The notes under the pieces were generated by a model. That model was not told the origin of the DNA and did no database searches. It saw nothing but the letters and a program-made list of their open reading frames with translations. A stretch of DNA of 64,000 bases from Prionace glauca (lineage: Eukaryota; Chordata; Chondrichthyes; Carcharhiniformes; Carcharhinidae): the NCBI GenBank assembly GCA_037974335.1, contig CM075760.1, positions 59,526,515 to 59,590,514 on the forward strand. Reading direction: 5' to 3'. Shown piece after piece: positions 9,616 through 19,192 of the stretch (position 1 is the stretch's first letter; each line of letters opens with the position of its first letter). A program made the position numbers and the translations under genes.

Positions 9616-11434
9616 ATCTCTCCGAGGTGCTGCTTCACTGGATGAGAAACTAAACCACCATCTCGATGGCGCTCTCTGATTCAAAGTTAAAATATCCCAC
9701 AGTCACATTTTCAAGAATGAAAAATGATAATTCTCCCCCATGTTTCTGGGCCAATATGTATAACTCACTTATCACAATTTAAACACGTGTGCGTTTTATA
9801 TCTTTATCTCAAAGCAGTCTAGCTCTGCATAAAATTGGTGTTGGGCAGGAGATTTATTGGAATGGTATTTTTGATCATGAACCTCTCCAACTAATGGTCA
9901 GTTCACACAGGGTGAAACCAATAGCAATTCCCCCTCACTCTGGGCCACTGGTGGAGGAGATGCCACAAATATCCCCAAAATAAACCATTTAAAACATATT
10001 TTTACCGAGTGTGGGCTTCGATGTCGAATCAAGCATTTATTGCACTTTGCTAGTTTCCTTTGCCATAGCGGTGGTAGTGTTGGAAATGCACTATTCCAGT
10101 CAGGGTGATAGTCAGAAAATCTAACTGTGAGTTGAAACGGGAATGTCACTGTCTCGTGACGAAAATAATGCAATATCACCATCTGCTGGCGGCGTTCACT
10201 TACTGCAGCCTTTGTGGGTCACAGAGAGGTTCAGTCACTCGATCGCTGGACCTGGGACCCGGTTGCTGAAGTGTGAATATTGAATATCATTGGCAGGCAT
10301 AAAAGTTTGCAGCAGGAGGTCGGGTGGCGCATTTGCTCTTTTGTCACCATCCACTCTATGCAAACATTGTTCGCCATTGCCCATGGGAGATGTTGTCTGG
10401 AGATCGCATTTAGGGATTAATGTACAAAACTGATGTAGTTATCAGATGTTAATTCCATCCAAAAGTATAGTAGATAAACGTTGCTGCACTTTGATGCACT
10501 AAGGTCTTTGGAGCTTAACTTGTTAATGATACCGGGACGATATAATATTAATGGGCAAAAGAACTGACAGACTAATATTTTTCAATTATTTTTATTGAAG
10601 TTGGCATCAGTTTGTGTTGGTCCGTGCAAAATAAATGGTTTGGAAAAAGCATTTTGTCAGCGCGACCGAAAAAGTGACAGGATTCTCACATCGATGTATA
10701 ATTATGTCATCAGATAATTATTATTATTTTTCCGAGTAACAGACACTTCAGGTTAGATAACTATAAAGAAGGAAGACATGCTTTCCTTGTTCTGCATCCT
10801 GATAGCTCATTCTGTTTATCCAATGTGCACGGCATTAAGAATGAATAAAACGAATTCAAATCAACACGAAACTTTGCAGATTGCAACTGTTATTGTGCCG
10901 CATGCAGAGGGAATTGATTTTGCCCTGATTCCCACTAAATTAAGCATTTTGCCTAACCGTTGTAATTTTAAACTTACCTGTAAAATACAGAAATATGTTC
11001 GCTACTATTAACAGAATTCTTCTTGTGAGGATTTTTTTCATAAGATTCCGAGACAAGTTAGATTTTCTAAACTCCGCATTTTCAAGGCACTTCGAAAAGA
11101 GAGTCAGAACGAACAACTGACAGAGACAGAAACAAGAAAGGGGAGGCAGAAACCCTGAAAATGTCAGAAAGAGAAAGAGAAGCAATCAGACTAGATAATT
11201 CTCTCTGAATCCCACTTATTGGTGCCCCACTTCGATCAGCACTCACAAAACAGCCAGATGTACTCCTGAAAAACAACCTCAGTTTCTGAGTAAGTGAAGC
11301 CACATTCTGATCTGGGTTACACTTTATATCAGATTAGAAGAATCAAAACATCGAGAATAACCTGTATTTTTCTGTCGAACTCTAAAGAGATTACTGTGTG
11401 TCCCCCTTGTTCCTTACTGCTAATAAAGGACTTG
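9616..11434. other. No recognised feature
   Basis: Mixed AT-rich sequence. No tRNA fold, no V-segment motif and no repeat I know. Several open frames under 100 codons lack recognisable content. Confidence 0.45.
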
Positions 11435-11592
11435 CTGTCTGGCGAGACACCCGACGAAGGGGAAAAGCTCCGAAAACCAGTGACGTTTGCTACCAAATAA
11501 ATCTGTTGGACTTTAACCTGGTGTTGTTAGACTTCTTATTGTGTTTACCCCAGTCCAACGCCGGCACCTCCACATCGAGTCTCTGTTCAGTC
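11435..11592 (+). mobile_element. Shark SINE copy
   Basis: The blocks GACACCCGACGAAGGGG, GTTGGACTTTAACCTGGTG and AACGCCGGCACCTCCACATC are a common elasmobranch repeat end. Related copies lie at 26020-26178, 46140-46215 (reversed) and 59870-60010 (reversed). Confidence 0.75.
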
Positions 11593-11656
11593 AATGTGTT
11601 ATCCAGGAATTGTGTTTAATTTCTGGCTTTTGGAATACTCTGCATTTGTGTTACAG

Positions 11657-11961
11657 GAACCAATATTCCCATTATGAAGCAACATTCATTATCCCAGGCT
11701 CCTCCTGAATTAACAATTCAGGAAAGACAGAGCACAATACCGGATTATTGTTAGTCAATAACCAACCGTGAACCAACTCTGTTCTGGTACATCCAGTATA
11801 CCGGAAAAGATCCGAAATACTCAATGAAGATGCAGAGCGGGAGATTCGTCTGAAGATTTGCCAGACTTTCTGCTATTTGCACAAAGGAAACAAAACTGCT
11901 CTTTTAAATCAGCCGGGGCTCTTCACTCCGACAGCGCTGTGTATTTCTGTGCCATTGAGTC
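11657..11961 (+). pseudogene. TCR alpha/delta-type V segment, pseudogene
   Basis: The exon begins after a splice acceptor (TGTGTTACAG). FR2 reads LFWYIQYTGKDPKYS and the 3' end reads DSAVYFCAIES directly before a recombination signal. An in-frame stop occurs in the FR1/CDR1 part, where the first conserved cysteine is followed by a stop, and the FR3 part is shifted out of frame with further stops, so no full V domain can be made. I find no leader exon; a SINE lies just upstream (11435-11592) and may have displaced it. Direction agrees with the three intact V segments downstream. Confidence 0.75.
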
Positions 11962-12000
11962 CACACTGCTGTAGAGATCGAGCGGTTCCCGGACAAAACC
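11962..12000 (+). promoter_or_regulatory. 23-type recombination signal of the V pseudogene
   Basis: Heptamer CACACTG (11962-11968), 23-bp spacer, nonamer GACAAAACC (11992-12000). The first three heptamer bases are kept and the nonamer core is good, so recombination could still occur although the V exon is dead. Confidence 0.7.
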
Positions 12001-12806
12001 TCACAGTAAGGTACCACCAGAGGGTGCTCTCGCACCGATAAACAGAAAGAATAATTCACTCTCCACTGAGAGAGTCGCAAGTGCCTTCCTAAAATATCAG
12101 AACAAAACACAACCTCAACAAGAGATGAGGAACATTTGAGGAATTGTATTGGTTAATTACAAGTCGCAGTTGGACTATCGCTGATCTTCTTAAATGTATT
12201 TGATCTATTTAGTTTAATAATAGTCATTTGACCCAGTCCCCGTGTCTGTCTAATATTCAGCAACTCAATCCCCATCAAGTTTAGAAGCCTTTTTCCGGGG
12301 ACCTGTGGCCTGGGTTTATTTGATCCGAGGAGAGTTTTGCAGCTTCAGAGGAAGTGTATACTCAATGAAGAGATTTCACAAGGAAGTGACTGAGATCTTT
12401 AAAATAAACATTCAGAATAGAACCCCCCAATGAACAGTGAACTACAGAATGTTTCCGTAATGCTGGAGTGTTTTTGTTACTATGAGCAAGCCAGAATTTG
12501 CTGCTGCTATTTTACAGAGCAGGGTTTCCTTCCCGGAATCCCATCTGGAAAAGTGCAGCAGTTCCACTGTAGAGATGGTGAAAGCAGCCTGGCTCGAGGT
12601 GTTTGCTTTTAATATCAGCCAACTCACCACTGACTGATCTCACAGACTCAAAGAGGCACGATGACTGAAGTGGCCGGATACTGGAAACACTTGGGTGAAG
12701 GCTGATCCCAGGTTAATGAGGATTCTTGCCTGGCTGACTGTTACATTGTGGCTGCATCTGCCCACGATTCTGTGCAGCAGACACGGTTTCAACCGATAGT
12801 TCAAGG
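12001..12806. other. Mostly unrecognised; possible orphan V leader at 12716
   Basis: At 12716 a plus-strand open stretch reads MRILAWLTVTLWLHLPTILC, which has the form of a signal peptide like the V leaders here. No good donor GT follows and no plus-strand V exon lies downstream, only the minus-strand V pseudogene. The rest of the interval is unrecognised. Confidence 0.3.
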
Positions 12807-12807
12807 C

Positions 12808-12846
12808 AGTTTTTGTACATCAGTCAGACTGCTTTCCATTACGATG
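12808..12846 (-). promoter_or_regulatory. Degenerate 23-type recombination signal, minus strand
   Basis: On the minus strand a nonamer ACAAAAACT (12816-12808) is separated by 23 bp from CATCGTA (12846-12840), which keeps only part of the CACAGTG consensus. Position and orientation fit the adjoining minus-strand V pseudogene. Confidence 0.5.
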
Positions 12847-13093
12847 AGGCTCAAAGCGCAGTGATACACGGCGGCGTCAGTCAGCTGCAGACCAGAGATA
12901 GTCAAACTGGTGAATTTACTCGATGTCTGAAGCTCTCCAGAAAAACGGCTTTGAGCAAAATCTGTTATATCTTCAACAAATATCGATTTTTTTCCTCAAT
13001 ATAAATAGACGCTGTGCGTCTGAGTGTTGCCGGTACCAGGATAAAACGTGGTTGATCATTGTAATATCATAGGTACAGGTTAAACTCAATGTT
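12847..13093 (-). pseudogene. TCR alpha/delta-type V segment on the minus strand, truncated pseudogene
   Basis: Read on the minus strand, the sequence gives LSLTCTYDITMINHVLSWYR (first cysteine, FR2 tryptophan) and, after a frame change in the A-rich stretch near 13000, RFSGELQTSSKFTSLTIS and then LTDAAVYHCALS (second cysteine). It is a V domain with one frameshift. The 5' part (start of FR1 and leader) is cut off by the CR1 insertion that begins at about 13094. It is the only V unit in the window on the opposite strand, so it may derive from an inversion. Confidence 0.75.
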
Positions 13094-14712
13094 TAGAACA
13101 TAGAACATAGAACATAGAACATTACAGCACAAACAGGCCCTTCGGCCCTCGAGTTGCGCCGATCGCATCAACCCCACCAATCTATAGACCTATCTATAAC
13201 CCCCAATCCCATTAAACCCCATATACTCATCCAGAAGTCTTTTAAAAGACCCCAGCGAGTTTGCCTCCACCACCGACGACGGCAGCCGATTCCAATCACT
13301 CACCACCCTCTGAGTGAAAAACTTACCCCTAACATCACCTCTGTACCTCCCTCCCCGCACCTTAAATCTGTGTCCCCTCGTAGCGACCATTTCAACCCGG
13401 GGAAATAGCCTCTGAGAGTCCACCCTATCTATTCCTCTCAACATTTTATAAACTTCTATCAGGTCGCCTCTCAACCTTCGCCTCTCCAGGGAAAAGAGTC
13501 CCAGCTCCCTCAACCTATCTTCATAAGGCATGCCTCCCAGTCCAGGCAACATCCTTGTAAATCTCCTCTGCACCCTTTCAATAGCTTCTACATCTTTCCT
13601 ATAGTGAGGCGACCAGAACTGCGCACAGTACTCCAAATGAGGCCTGACAAGGGTCCTGTAAAGTTGCAGCATTACCTCCCGACTCCTAAACTCAATCCCT
13701 CGATTAATGAGGGCCAGTACACCATACGCCTTCTTGACCACCTCCTCCACCTGCGAGGCCGATTTAAGAGTCCTGTGAACCCGGACCCCGAGATCCTTCT
13801 GCTCTTCAACTCTACTAAGACCCCTGCCCTTAATAGTGTACTCGTTCATCCCGTTGGTTCTGCCGAAATGGACTACTACACATTTATCCGCGTTGAAGTC
13901 CATCTGCCACTTCTCCGCCCATTCCTGCATCCTATCTATGTCCTGCTGCAACTTTTGACATCCTTCCAGACCATCCACAACACCGCCGACCTTCGTGTCA
14001 TCAGCGAACTTGCTAACCCATCCCTCCACTTCCTCATCCAGGTCATTTATGAAAATGACAAACAACAAGGGTCCCAGGACAGATCCCTGGGGCACCCCAC
14101 TGGTGACTGACCTCCATTCCGAAAAAGACCCATCCACAACCACTCTCTGCCTTCTGCAGGCAAGCCAGTTCTGGATCCACAAGGCCAAAGGCCCTTGGAT
14201 CCCATGCCCTCTCACCTTCTCAAGAAGTCTACATGGGGGACCTTATCAAAAGCCTTGCTGAAGTCCATGTACACTACGTCCACGGCACTTCCTTCGTCAA
14301 TGTGTTCAGTCACATTATCGAAGAACTCAACTAGGCTCGTAAGGCACGACCTGCCCTTGACAAATCCATGCTGACTATTCCTGATCATGTCAAACCTCTC
14401 CAAATGGTCGTAAATCTTGTCCCTCAGAAGCCTCTCCATCAGCTTACCAACCACTGAGGTCAGACTCACCGGGCGGTAATTTCCCGGGCTATCTCTGTTC
14501 CCTTTCTTGAAAATAGGGACTACATCCGCAATCCTCCAATCTTCCGGAACCTCTCCCGTCTCCATTGACGACGCAAAGATCATCGCCAAGGGCTCTGCAA
14601 TCACTTCCCTGGCCTCCCACAGTATCCTGGGGTACATCCCATCTGGTCCCGGCGACTTATCTACCTTGATAGAATTCAAAAGTTCTAACACATCCTCCTC
14701 TTTAATGTCCAC
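13094..14712 (-). mobile_element. CR1-like LINE, second subfamily, inserted in the V pseudogene
   Basis: A minus-strand copy with two long open frames that together cover most of the reverse-transcriptase region: 14712 to 14212 (VDKSPGPDGMYPRIL, NYRPVSLTSVVGKLMERLL, QHGFVKGRSCLTSLVEFF, MDFSKAFDKVPH) and 14215 to 13190 (TSGVPQGSVLGPLLFVIFIN, KFADDTKVGG, RPHLEYCAQFWSPHYRKD, KFFTQRVVSDWNRLPSSVVE). One frame change separates them. The 3' end carries repeated TAGAACATAGAACAT. It differs in sequence from the 3070-4975 type. It is 5'-truncated, without endonuclease. Confidence 0.92.
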
Positions 14713-14905
14713 TTCAGTCTGCTTCAGTCTCTAATTCTGAGGGTAGCGACAGGGTGACAGAATCTCCATGACTCAGATCTGATAAACCTGTCTGCCTCCT
14801 CTTTAATGTCCACTTAATGTCTGCTTCAGTCTCTAATTCTGAGGGTAGCGACAGGGTGACAGAATCTCCATGACTCAGATCTGATAAACCTGCTCAAACA
14901 GAAAT
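14703..14905. repeat. Tandem duplication of about 98 bp
   Basis: Two nearly identical copies, each running from TTTAATGTCCACTT through GGTAGCGACAGGGTGACAG to GATCTGATAAACCTG, start at about 14703 and 14801. The duplication sits at the 5' edge of the CR1 copy. Confidence 0.85.
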
Positions 14906-15533
14906 AAATCAGACCGACTGAATACTTAAAATTTAATTTTAAATCACGTTTGTAAAATTAAAGTAAATATGAAATGTGTTTGGTTCACAATTACTTGTTA
15001 TGAATATTATCCAAACAGCCCAAATGTTGAGCATTTCCTTTGCCTGCTCTGTAAAACGGGAATTGGATATTTGAAAACATCCGTTTTAAACTTCACCCTG
15101 TATATTTTGCCTCGGGATGCTCTCACTGCATTTCCCTGTGTCCGCGGTGGTGCTGTGGGGTTAGTAGCTGGTGAGCCGGCAGCCAGTGAATGGATTCACC
15201 CCGAGCTGGGTTCAGTCAGTGTTCTGATAGGGAGAATGGTTTCCTAGTTAGACACGTGGGGCGAGATTTGTAACCGGAAACATGGGGTTACCGATGGGGT
15301 TTATTTATTCCGGTTTCAATTCTCCATCTCTGATTCCAGTAGAATCGACATCCGTGAGCGGATAAAGCTCGAGTCTCAGCTTCTTTCATCAGCTCAACAG
15401 AGAGACGCCACAGTTACAACTGGAGCGGGTTTTTGGCTCCTTGTTATTTCGTGTGAATATTATACACATATCCTAATTTTAAACTGAACTCCTTGGACAA
15501 TTGCTTGAGCAGGAATTTCATATGATCTGAAAA
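14906..15533. other. Upstream region of V segment 1; nothing else recognised
   Basis: AT-rich up to about 15120, then mixed. It presumably holds the V1 promoter, but I see no clear TATA box or octamer. CACGTG occurs at about 15255. Confidence 0.4.
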
Positions 15534-15866
15534 ATGTTCCGAATTTACAGATTCTCTTTGCTGCTTTTCACTCTGATCTTCACGGGAGTGACTGGAGCAG
15601 ATGAGGTGATGCAGCTCCCTCGGTGGGAGGTTGTCAGCGAAGAGGAAACCATATCCATCAACTGCACCACCACCACTGCGTTTAACAGCTTGTATTGGTA
15701 CAGACAGTCCCCGAATCAGCCACCCCAGCATCTGGTGATGGCCAAAAGAGAAACCGATCAAAGCGAGAGGATCACTGCCTCAATCGGGGGAGGCTACAAA
15801 TTCAGTGCCCTGACTGTGAGAGACGCCAGAGTTACAGACACCGCCACCTATCTCTGTGCCGTGAGC
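15534..15866 (+). CDS. TCR alpha/delta-type V segment 1 (intact, leader intron absent)
   Basis: Encodes a T-cell receptor V domain precursor, usable after V(D)J joining. One uninterrupted frame of 111 codons begins with a signal peptide (MFRIYRFSLLLFTLIFTG, VTGA) and passes directly into FR1 without the intron that normally splits V leaders. Conserved features are the first cysteine in SINCTT, the FR2 block LYWYRQSPNQPPQHLV, the FR3 block FSALTVRDARVTDTATYLC and the germline CDR3 start CAVS, which is typical of alpha chains. The frame ends exactly at the heptamer. Alpha and delta V use cannot be separated from germline sequence. The ATG at 15534 was chosen because it starts the hydrophobic leader. 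Confidence 0.88.
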
Positions 15867-15904
15867 CACAGTGTAACAAACACGGGGGGTCCCATACAAA
15901 AACC
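15867..15904 (+). promoter_or_regulatory. 23-type recombination signal of V segment 1
   Basis: Perfect heptamer CACAGTG (15867-15873), 22-bp spacer, perfect nonamer ACAAAAACC (15896-15904). This is the expected 3' signal of a V segment and joins to 12-bp-spacer partners. Confidence 0.93.
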
Positions 15905-16259
15905 TGCACCGATTGTGAGATCCACTCTGTGTGTCTGCAATGTCGGCACAGGGAGTGATGGGAGTATTTTAAAATAGTCAAAAAAGGAAATGAACGCAAC
16001 TGAAAACAAAATATAGAATCTAATTATTAAAACACCGTCAGAAATGAAGAGAGTTGAAAACAGAAATGGCGAAGAGGAAAGACGGAGCATGTAAACTAGA
16101 CTGAGTCATTGGAAAACAGGACAGAGGAAATTTAAGTCATTGTAGAAGGAGTGGACAGAAAATGAGGAAAGTGTTGAAACAGAGATCAATATTGAAAAGA
16201 ACCGAGTGTAATAGACAGAGTCAAAATCAGGTGATATCATAAATAAAGAGAGAATGGCC
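15905..16259. other. No recognised feature
   Basis: A-rich spacer downstream of the V1 recombination signal. No gene or repeat is recognised. Confidence 0.45.
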
Positions 16260-16375
16260 TTGTGGGATTATCGCGAGACGATTAATCCAGTAACTCAGTT
16301 AATGTTCAAGAGGCCCGGAATTCAGAATTTACTGATGACCATGCAACCATTGTTCCGTTGGTATATTTGTCTGAT
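16260..16375 (+). mobile_element. Shark tRNA-derived SINE fragment
   Basis: The blocks TTAATCCAGTAACTCAG and TACTGATGACCATGCAACCATTG correspond to the same SINE family as 33235-33545. Confidence 0.55.
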
Positions 16376-17569
16376 TATTAGCGAGCGTTCACGTCTTTCG
16401 AAATGAACAATCCAGACTTATCAGTCGTGGATTTGTGGGCATATTAAAGCAAGATTAATCCGTCTACTCGCCTGAACAGGAAACGGCACAAATGCTCTGG
16501 TATCAATACTAAACATCAAATGCAACAAATTCAAAATAATGAGAAAGGCATCAGAGGCAGTCGCAGTATCATAAAAGTAGTAAAACCTACAATAATCCGC
16601 TACACAAAAATCCCGCACTATCACGCAGCAATGTTAACAACATTGAGAGTGGCTTTTTCACAGATGAGATCCCAAGACCTCATCTTTCACTAAAAGGTGG
16701 AGAACAGTGAGTTCACCTTGTCACAGGTGACAGCTGGAGTTACAGGAAATATCTTCACACCACAAACCACAGAGTGTTTAGGGGAAGGGTCTATATGTGA
16801 ATTTCAGATGCTCGGGCGTAGAAACAGGTCTTCTGGACCACAAGGTCTGGGATCCAACCTCACTTCGGTGTTTTATGACTACAGAAGCAGTGTTTCCGGG
16901 CCGGTCACACAAGTGGATTATCAGCTTGGAATTTTTTTACAATACGCAATGACAGGTGGTAAGAGTCGGTGAGTTCAAAGGTCACCGATCTTCCACGGGT
17001 TAATGGAAACCACTGCAGGAATTTGTCTCGTGTAATCAGGCTCCAATCTATTATAAGTCTCTAGTCAACCAGTGTAACCTCAGCGAGTGCACCAGGAGGA
17101 TGAGAAGGGAGACTTAACGAATGAACTATAGAAATAATTGCATTTCAATGTCACTGAGTAATCTGAATAAGACGTTCAGCACAATGTTTCTAATCGAAGT
17201 GGTTCCTCAATGAATCATAAATTGAGAGACAGAGGGGGGAGTGTGTGCGTGTACATGTGTCTGTGTGAGAGTGAGTTCAAAATAACTGCAAAATACCTGG
17301 ACTCCTCAATCTCTTTATCCCAGGGTTCCTGTGGCAACCCTGTCTGACACAGAATTAAACATTCCCACTGTTTTCTGTGTTAATAAAGTTTTTAACATCA
17401 CCACAGTGACAACACCGGAAATGAGCTTCCTTGGGTTAGAAAGTACTTTCGGACATCTGAATGCTGTAAAAGGCATCAATAAATTAATAAATTAATATTA
17501 ATAAATTCTTTCTTTCCGATTTCGACTGAAATATCTTTCTAAAGATTAAATTCATTGTCCTCATGTTTC
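16376..17569. other. No recognised feature
   Basis: Spacer with a short open frame at 16697-16972 whose start (GNIFTPQTTECLGEGS) faintly resembles a V FR1, but there is no FR2 tryptophan and no second cysteine. No repeat is recognised. Confidence 0.4.
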
Positions 17570-17970
17570 CACGGGCCCAGTAAAGTTAATTTAATTTTCA
17601 TTTTTTAAAATTTAAATCCGATTCTTTCCTGGATTGGGTAAATGAGTGGTCGCCTAGGATTTCCCGGATTCTGTCTCCAGTCGGTTCAGAGATTCTTTCC
17701 GCGCCAGAGGACACAGGGCAGTCTGGCAGGAATAAGAATCCGGCAACTTCCCGAGGAAACAGCGCAGTGCTCAGTGAATGCTGCACCGTCAGAGCTGTCA
17801 GCCTCTCGGTGACCTGTTCAATCGAGGACACCGTGTTCCTTCTCAGCTGGAGGTGACACATCACATGGTCACTGTTTCCAAGAAGAGCAGGAGGAATGTC
17901 CTGTTTGATATCTGTTCACCAATCACAATTACCGAACACTACAATATTACTGATGGAAATGACACGCTGA
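17570..17970 (+). repeat. Unrecognised repeat, inverted partner of 24000-24400
   Basis: This segment matches the reverse complement of 24000-24400 over about 380 bp with gaps. Shared blocks include GGATTCTGTCTCCAGTC in related form, ATGCTGCACCGTCAGAGCTG, GTCAGCCTCTCGGTGACCTG and TTCACCAATCACAAT. The two copies face each other across V segments 2 and 3. No protein family is recognised in either copy. Confidence 0.7.
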
Positions 17971-18126
17971 GTCTGAATTAGCTGCTGTGTTCTCTGCTGA
18001 ATTGCTCCCTCGTGTCAGGGGGATTCGCGGGGTAAATATATGAGGTTAGGGGGAGAGGGTCTGGGTGGGACTGTGGTCGCTGCAGATTCAGTGGCCGAAT
18101 CTCATTCTGCACTGTAGGGATTCTAT
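17971..18126. other. Short spacer
   Basis: The GC-rich end contains CACTGTAGGGATTCTATGACG, which recurs near 18369 before the third CRE-bearing copy. Confidence 0.4.
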
Positions 18127-18430
18127 GACGTTATAATGCTCTGACGTCAGAATGCCGGAAGTTCTGTCGCATGCGCACTCACCTCCCCCACACTATCATT
18201 ACCGAAGCTCCTTCACTGATTCACTTTGCGCTCACAGGACCCAGCGACGTTATAATGTTCTGACGTCAGAATGCCGGAAGTTCTGTCGCATGCGCACTCA
18301 CCTCCCCCACACGATCATTACCGAAGCTCCTTCACTGATTCACTTTGCGCTCACAGGACCCAGCGACCACTGTAGGGATACTGTGACGTTATAATGTTCT
18401 GACGTCAGAATGCCGGATGCTGTGACGTCA
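18127..18430 (+). promoter_or_regulatory. Tandem 119-bp repeat with four perfect CRE sites upstream of V segment 2
   Basis: Two nearly identical 119-bp units (18127-18245 and 18246-18364) and a shortened third (from 18385) lie 230-530 bp upstream of the V2 start codon. The palindromic cyclic-AMP response element TGACGTCA occurs at 18142-18149, 18261-18268, 18400-18407 and 18423-18430. CRE-type sites bound by CREB/ATF proteins are known in mammalian TCR V promoters and the TCR alpha enhancer, so a promoter role is reasonable but inferred. The short open frame through the repeat is not coding. Confidence 0.7.
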
Positions 18431-18656
18431 CAATACCGGATGCTCTGTGCATGCCCATTCTCCTCCCCAAAGCTATAAACGCTGAGCTCCCTCACTTCTT
18501 CAGTTTGTGATCACAAGTGCCAGCGACCAGGTTCTAACAGCCACAGTGGTACTGGTTTGGGGCTCGGTTTGATATCCAATAGCATTACTTTCCCAAGAGC
18601 TTCTCTCAGCCTGGGATCTGCTGACAGCTGCGTCACATAAGTCGATAGAATCCAGC

Positions 18657-19153
18657 ATGCTTCTGAGCTTCACTTTGATGATTATTTTCCTGGATTTCTT
18701 ACTATTCCCTCGGTGTAAGTGTGGTCACTATTTCTGACAGGAATGTTTCACACCTCAGCAATGTTAGGTTCTGTTAAATTGTACTCAGCTTTATTGTATT
18801 ATCTCGAATTGTGAATACGATTGTACTTTATTGTACTGCATTATAGTACGTTGTGTTATTACTGCTAATGTACAATTGCAGATGCCGCTGGCAGTGAAGA
18901 GTTATCACAGTCTCCGGAGTCAGTGGTTGTTACCGAGGGAGCCACTGCATCGTTGAACTGTTCAACCACAGTAGCTGTACTGACCCTGCAATGGTACAGA
19001 CAAAATCCAGACAGAACCCTGCAGCACCTGATGAGTGGTACCAGCGAGCAGGGCAGGATCACGGCTCAATACAATTTCGCAGAGAATCACAGCGTTCTGA
19101 ATGTTAGTGAAACTCGACTGACAGACACTGCCACCTATTTCTGTGCGATGAGG
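18657..19153 (+). CDS. TCR alpha/delta-type V segment 2 (intact)
   Basis: A V segment in two exons. The leader exon (18657-18714) encodes MLLSFTLMIIFLDFLLFPR and ends at a GTAAGT donor. After a 167-bp intron with acceptor TACAATTGCAG, the V exon (18882-19153) encodes FR1 (LSQSPESVVVTEGATASLNC), FR2 (LQWYRQNPDRTLQHL), FR3 (HSVLNVSETRLTDTATYFC) and germline CDR3 start CAMR, as in alpha chains. The phase-1 junction is kept and there are no stops. Its product would be the membrane-distal domain of a T-cell receptor chain after joining. Alpha or delta use is undetermined. Confidence 0.9.
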
Positions 19154-19192
19154 CACAGTACAGCAAAGACCATACAGGGCCGTACAAAAACC
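19154..19192 (+). promoter_or_regulatory. 23-type recombination signal of V segment 2
   Basis: Heptamer CACAGTA (one change from consensus, at 19154-19160), 23-bp spacer, perfect nonamer ACAAAAACC (19184-19192). Confidence 0.92.

Noticed and set aside
12442-12630. A TTTTTGT run near 12474 looked like a nonamer of another minus-strand V segment
   Set aside because: No heptamer at 12 or 23 bp and no YYC motif before it.
13604-14110. 168-codon plus-strand open frame
   Set aside because: Shadow of the minus-strand reverse transcriptase.
16697-16972. Open frame starting GNIFTPQTTECLGEGS as a V pseudogene
   Set aside because: No FR2 tryptophan, no second cysteine, no recombination signal.
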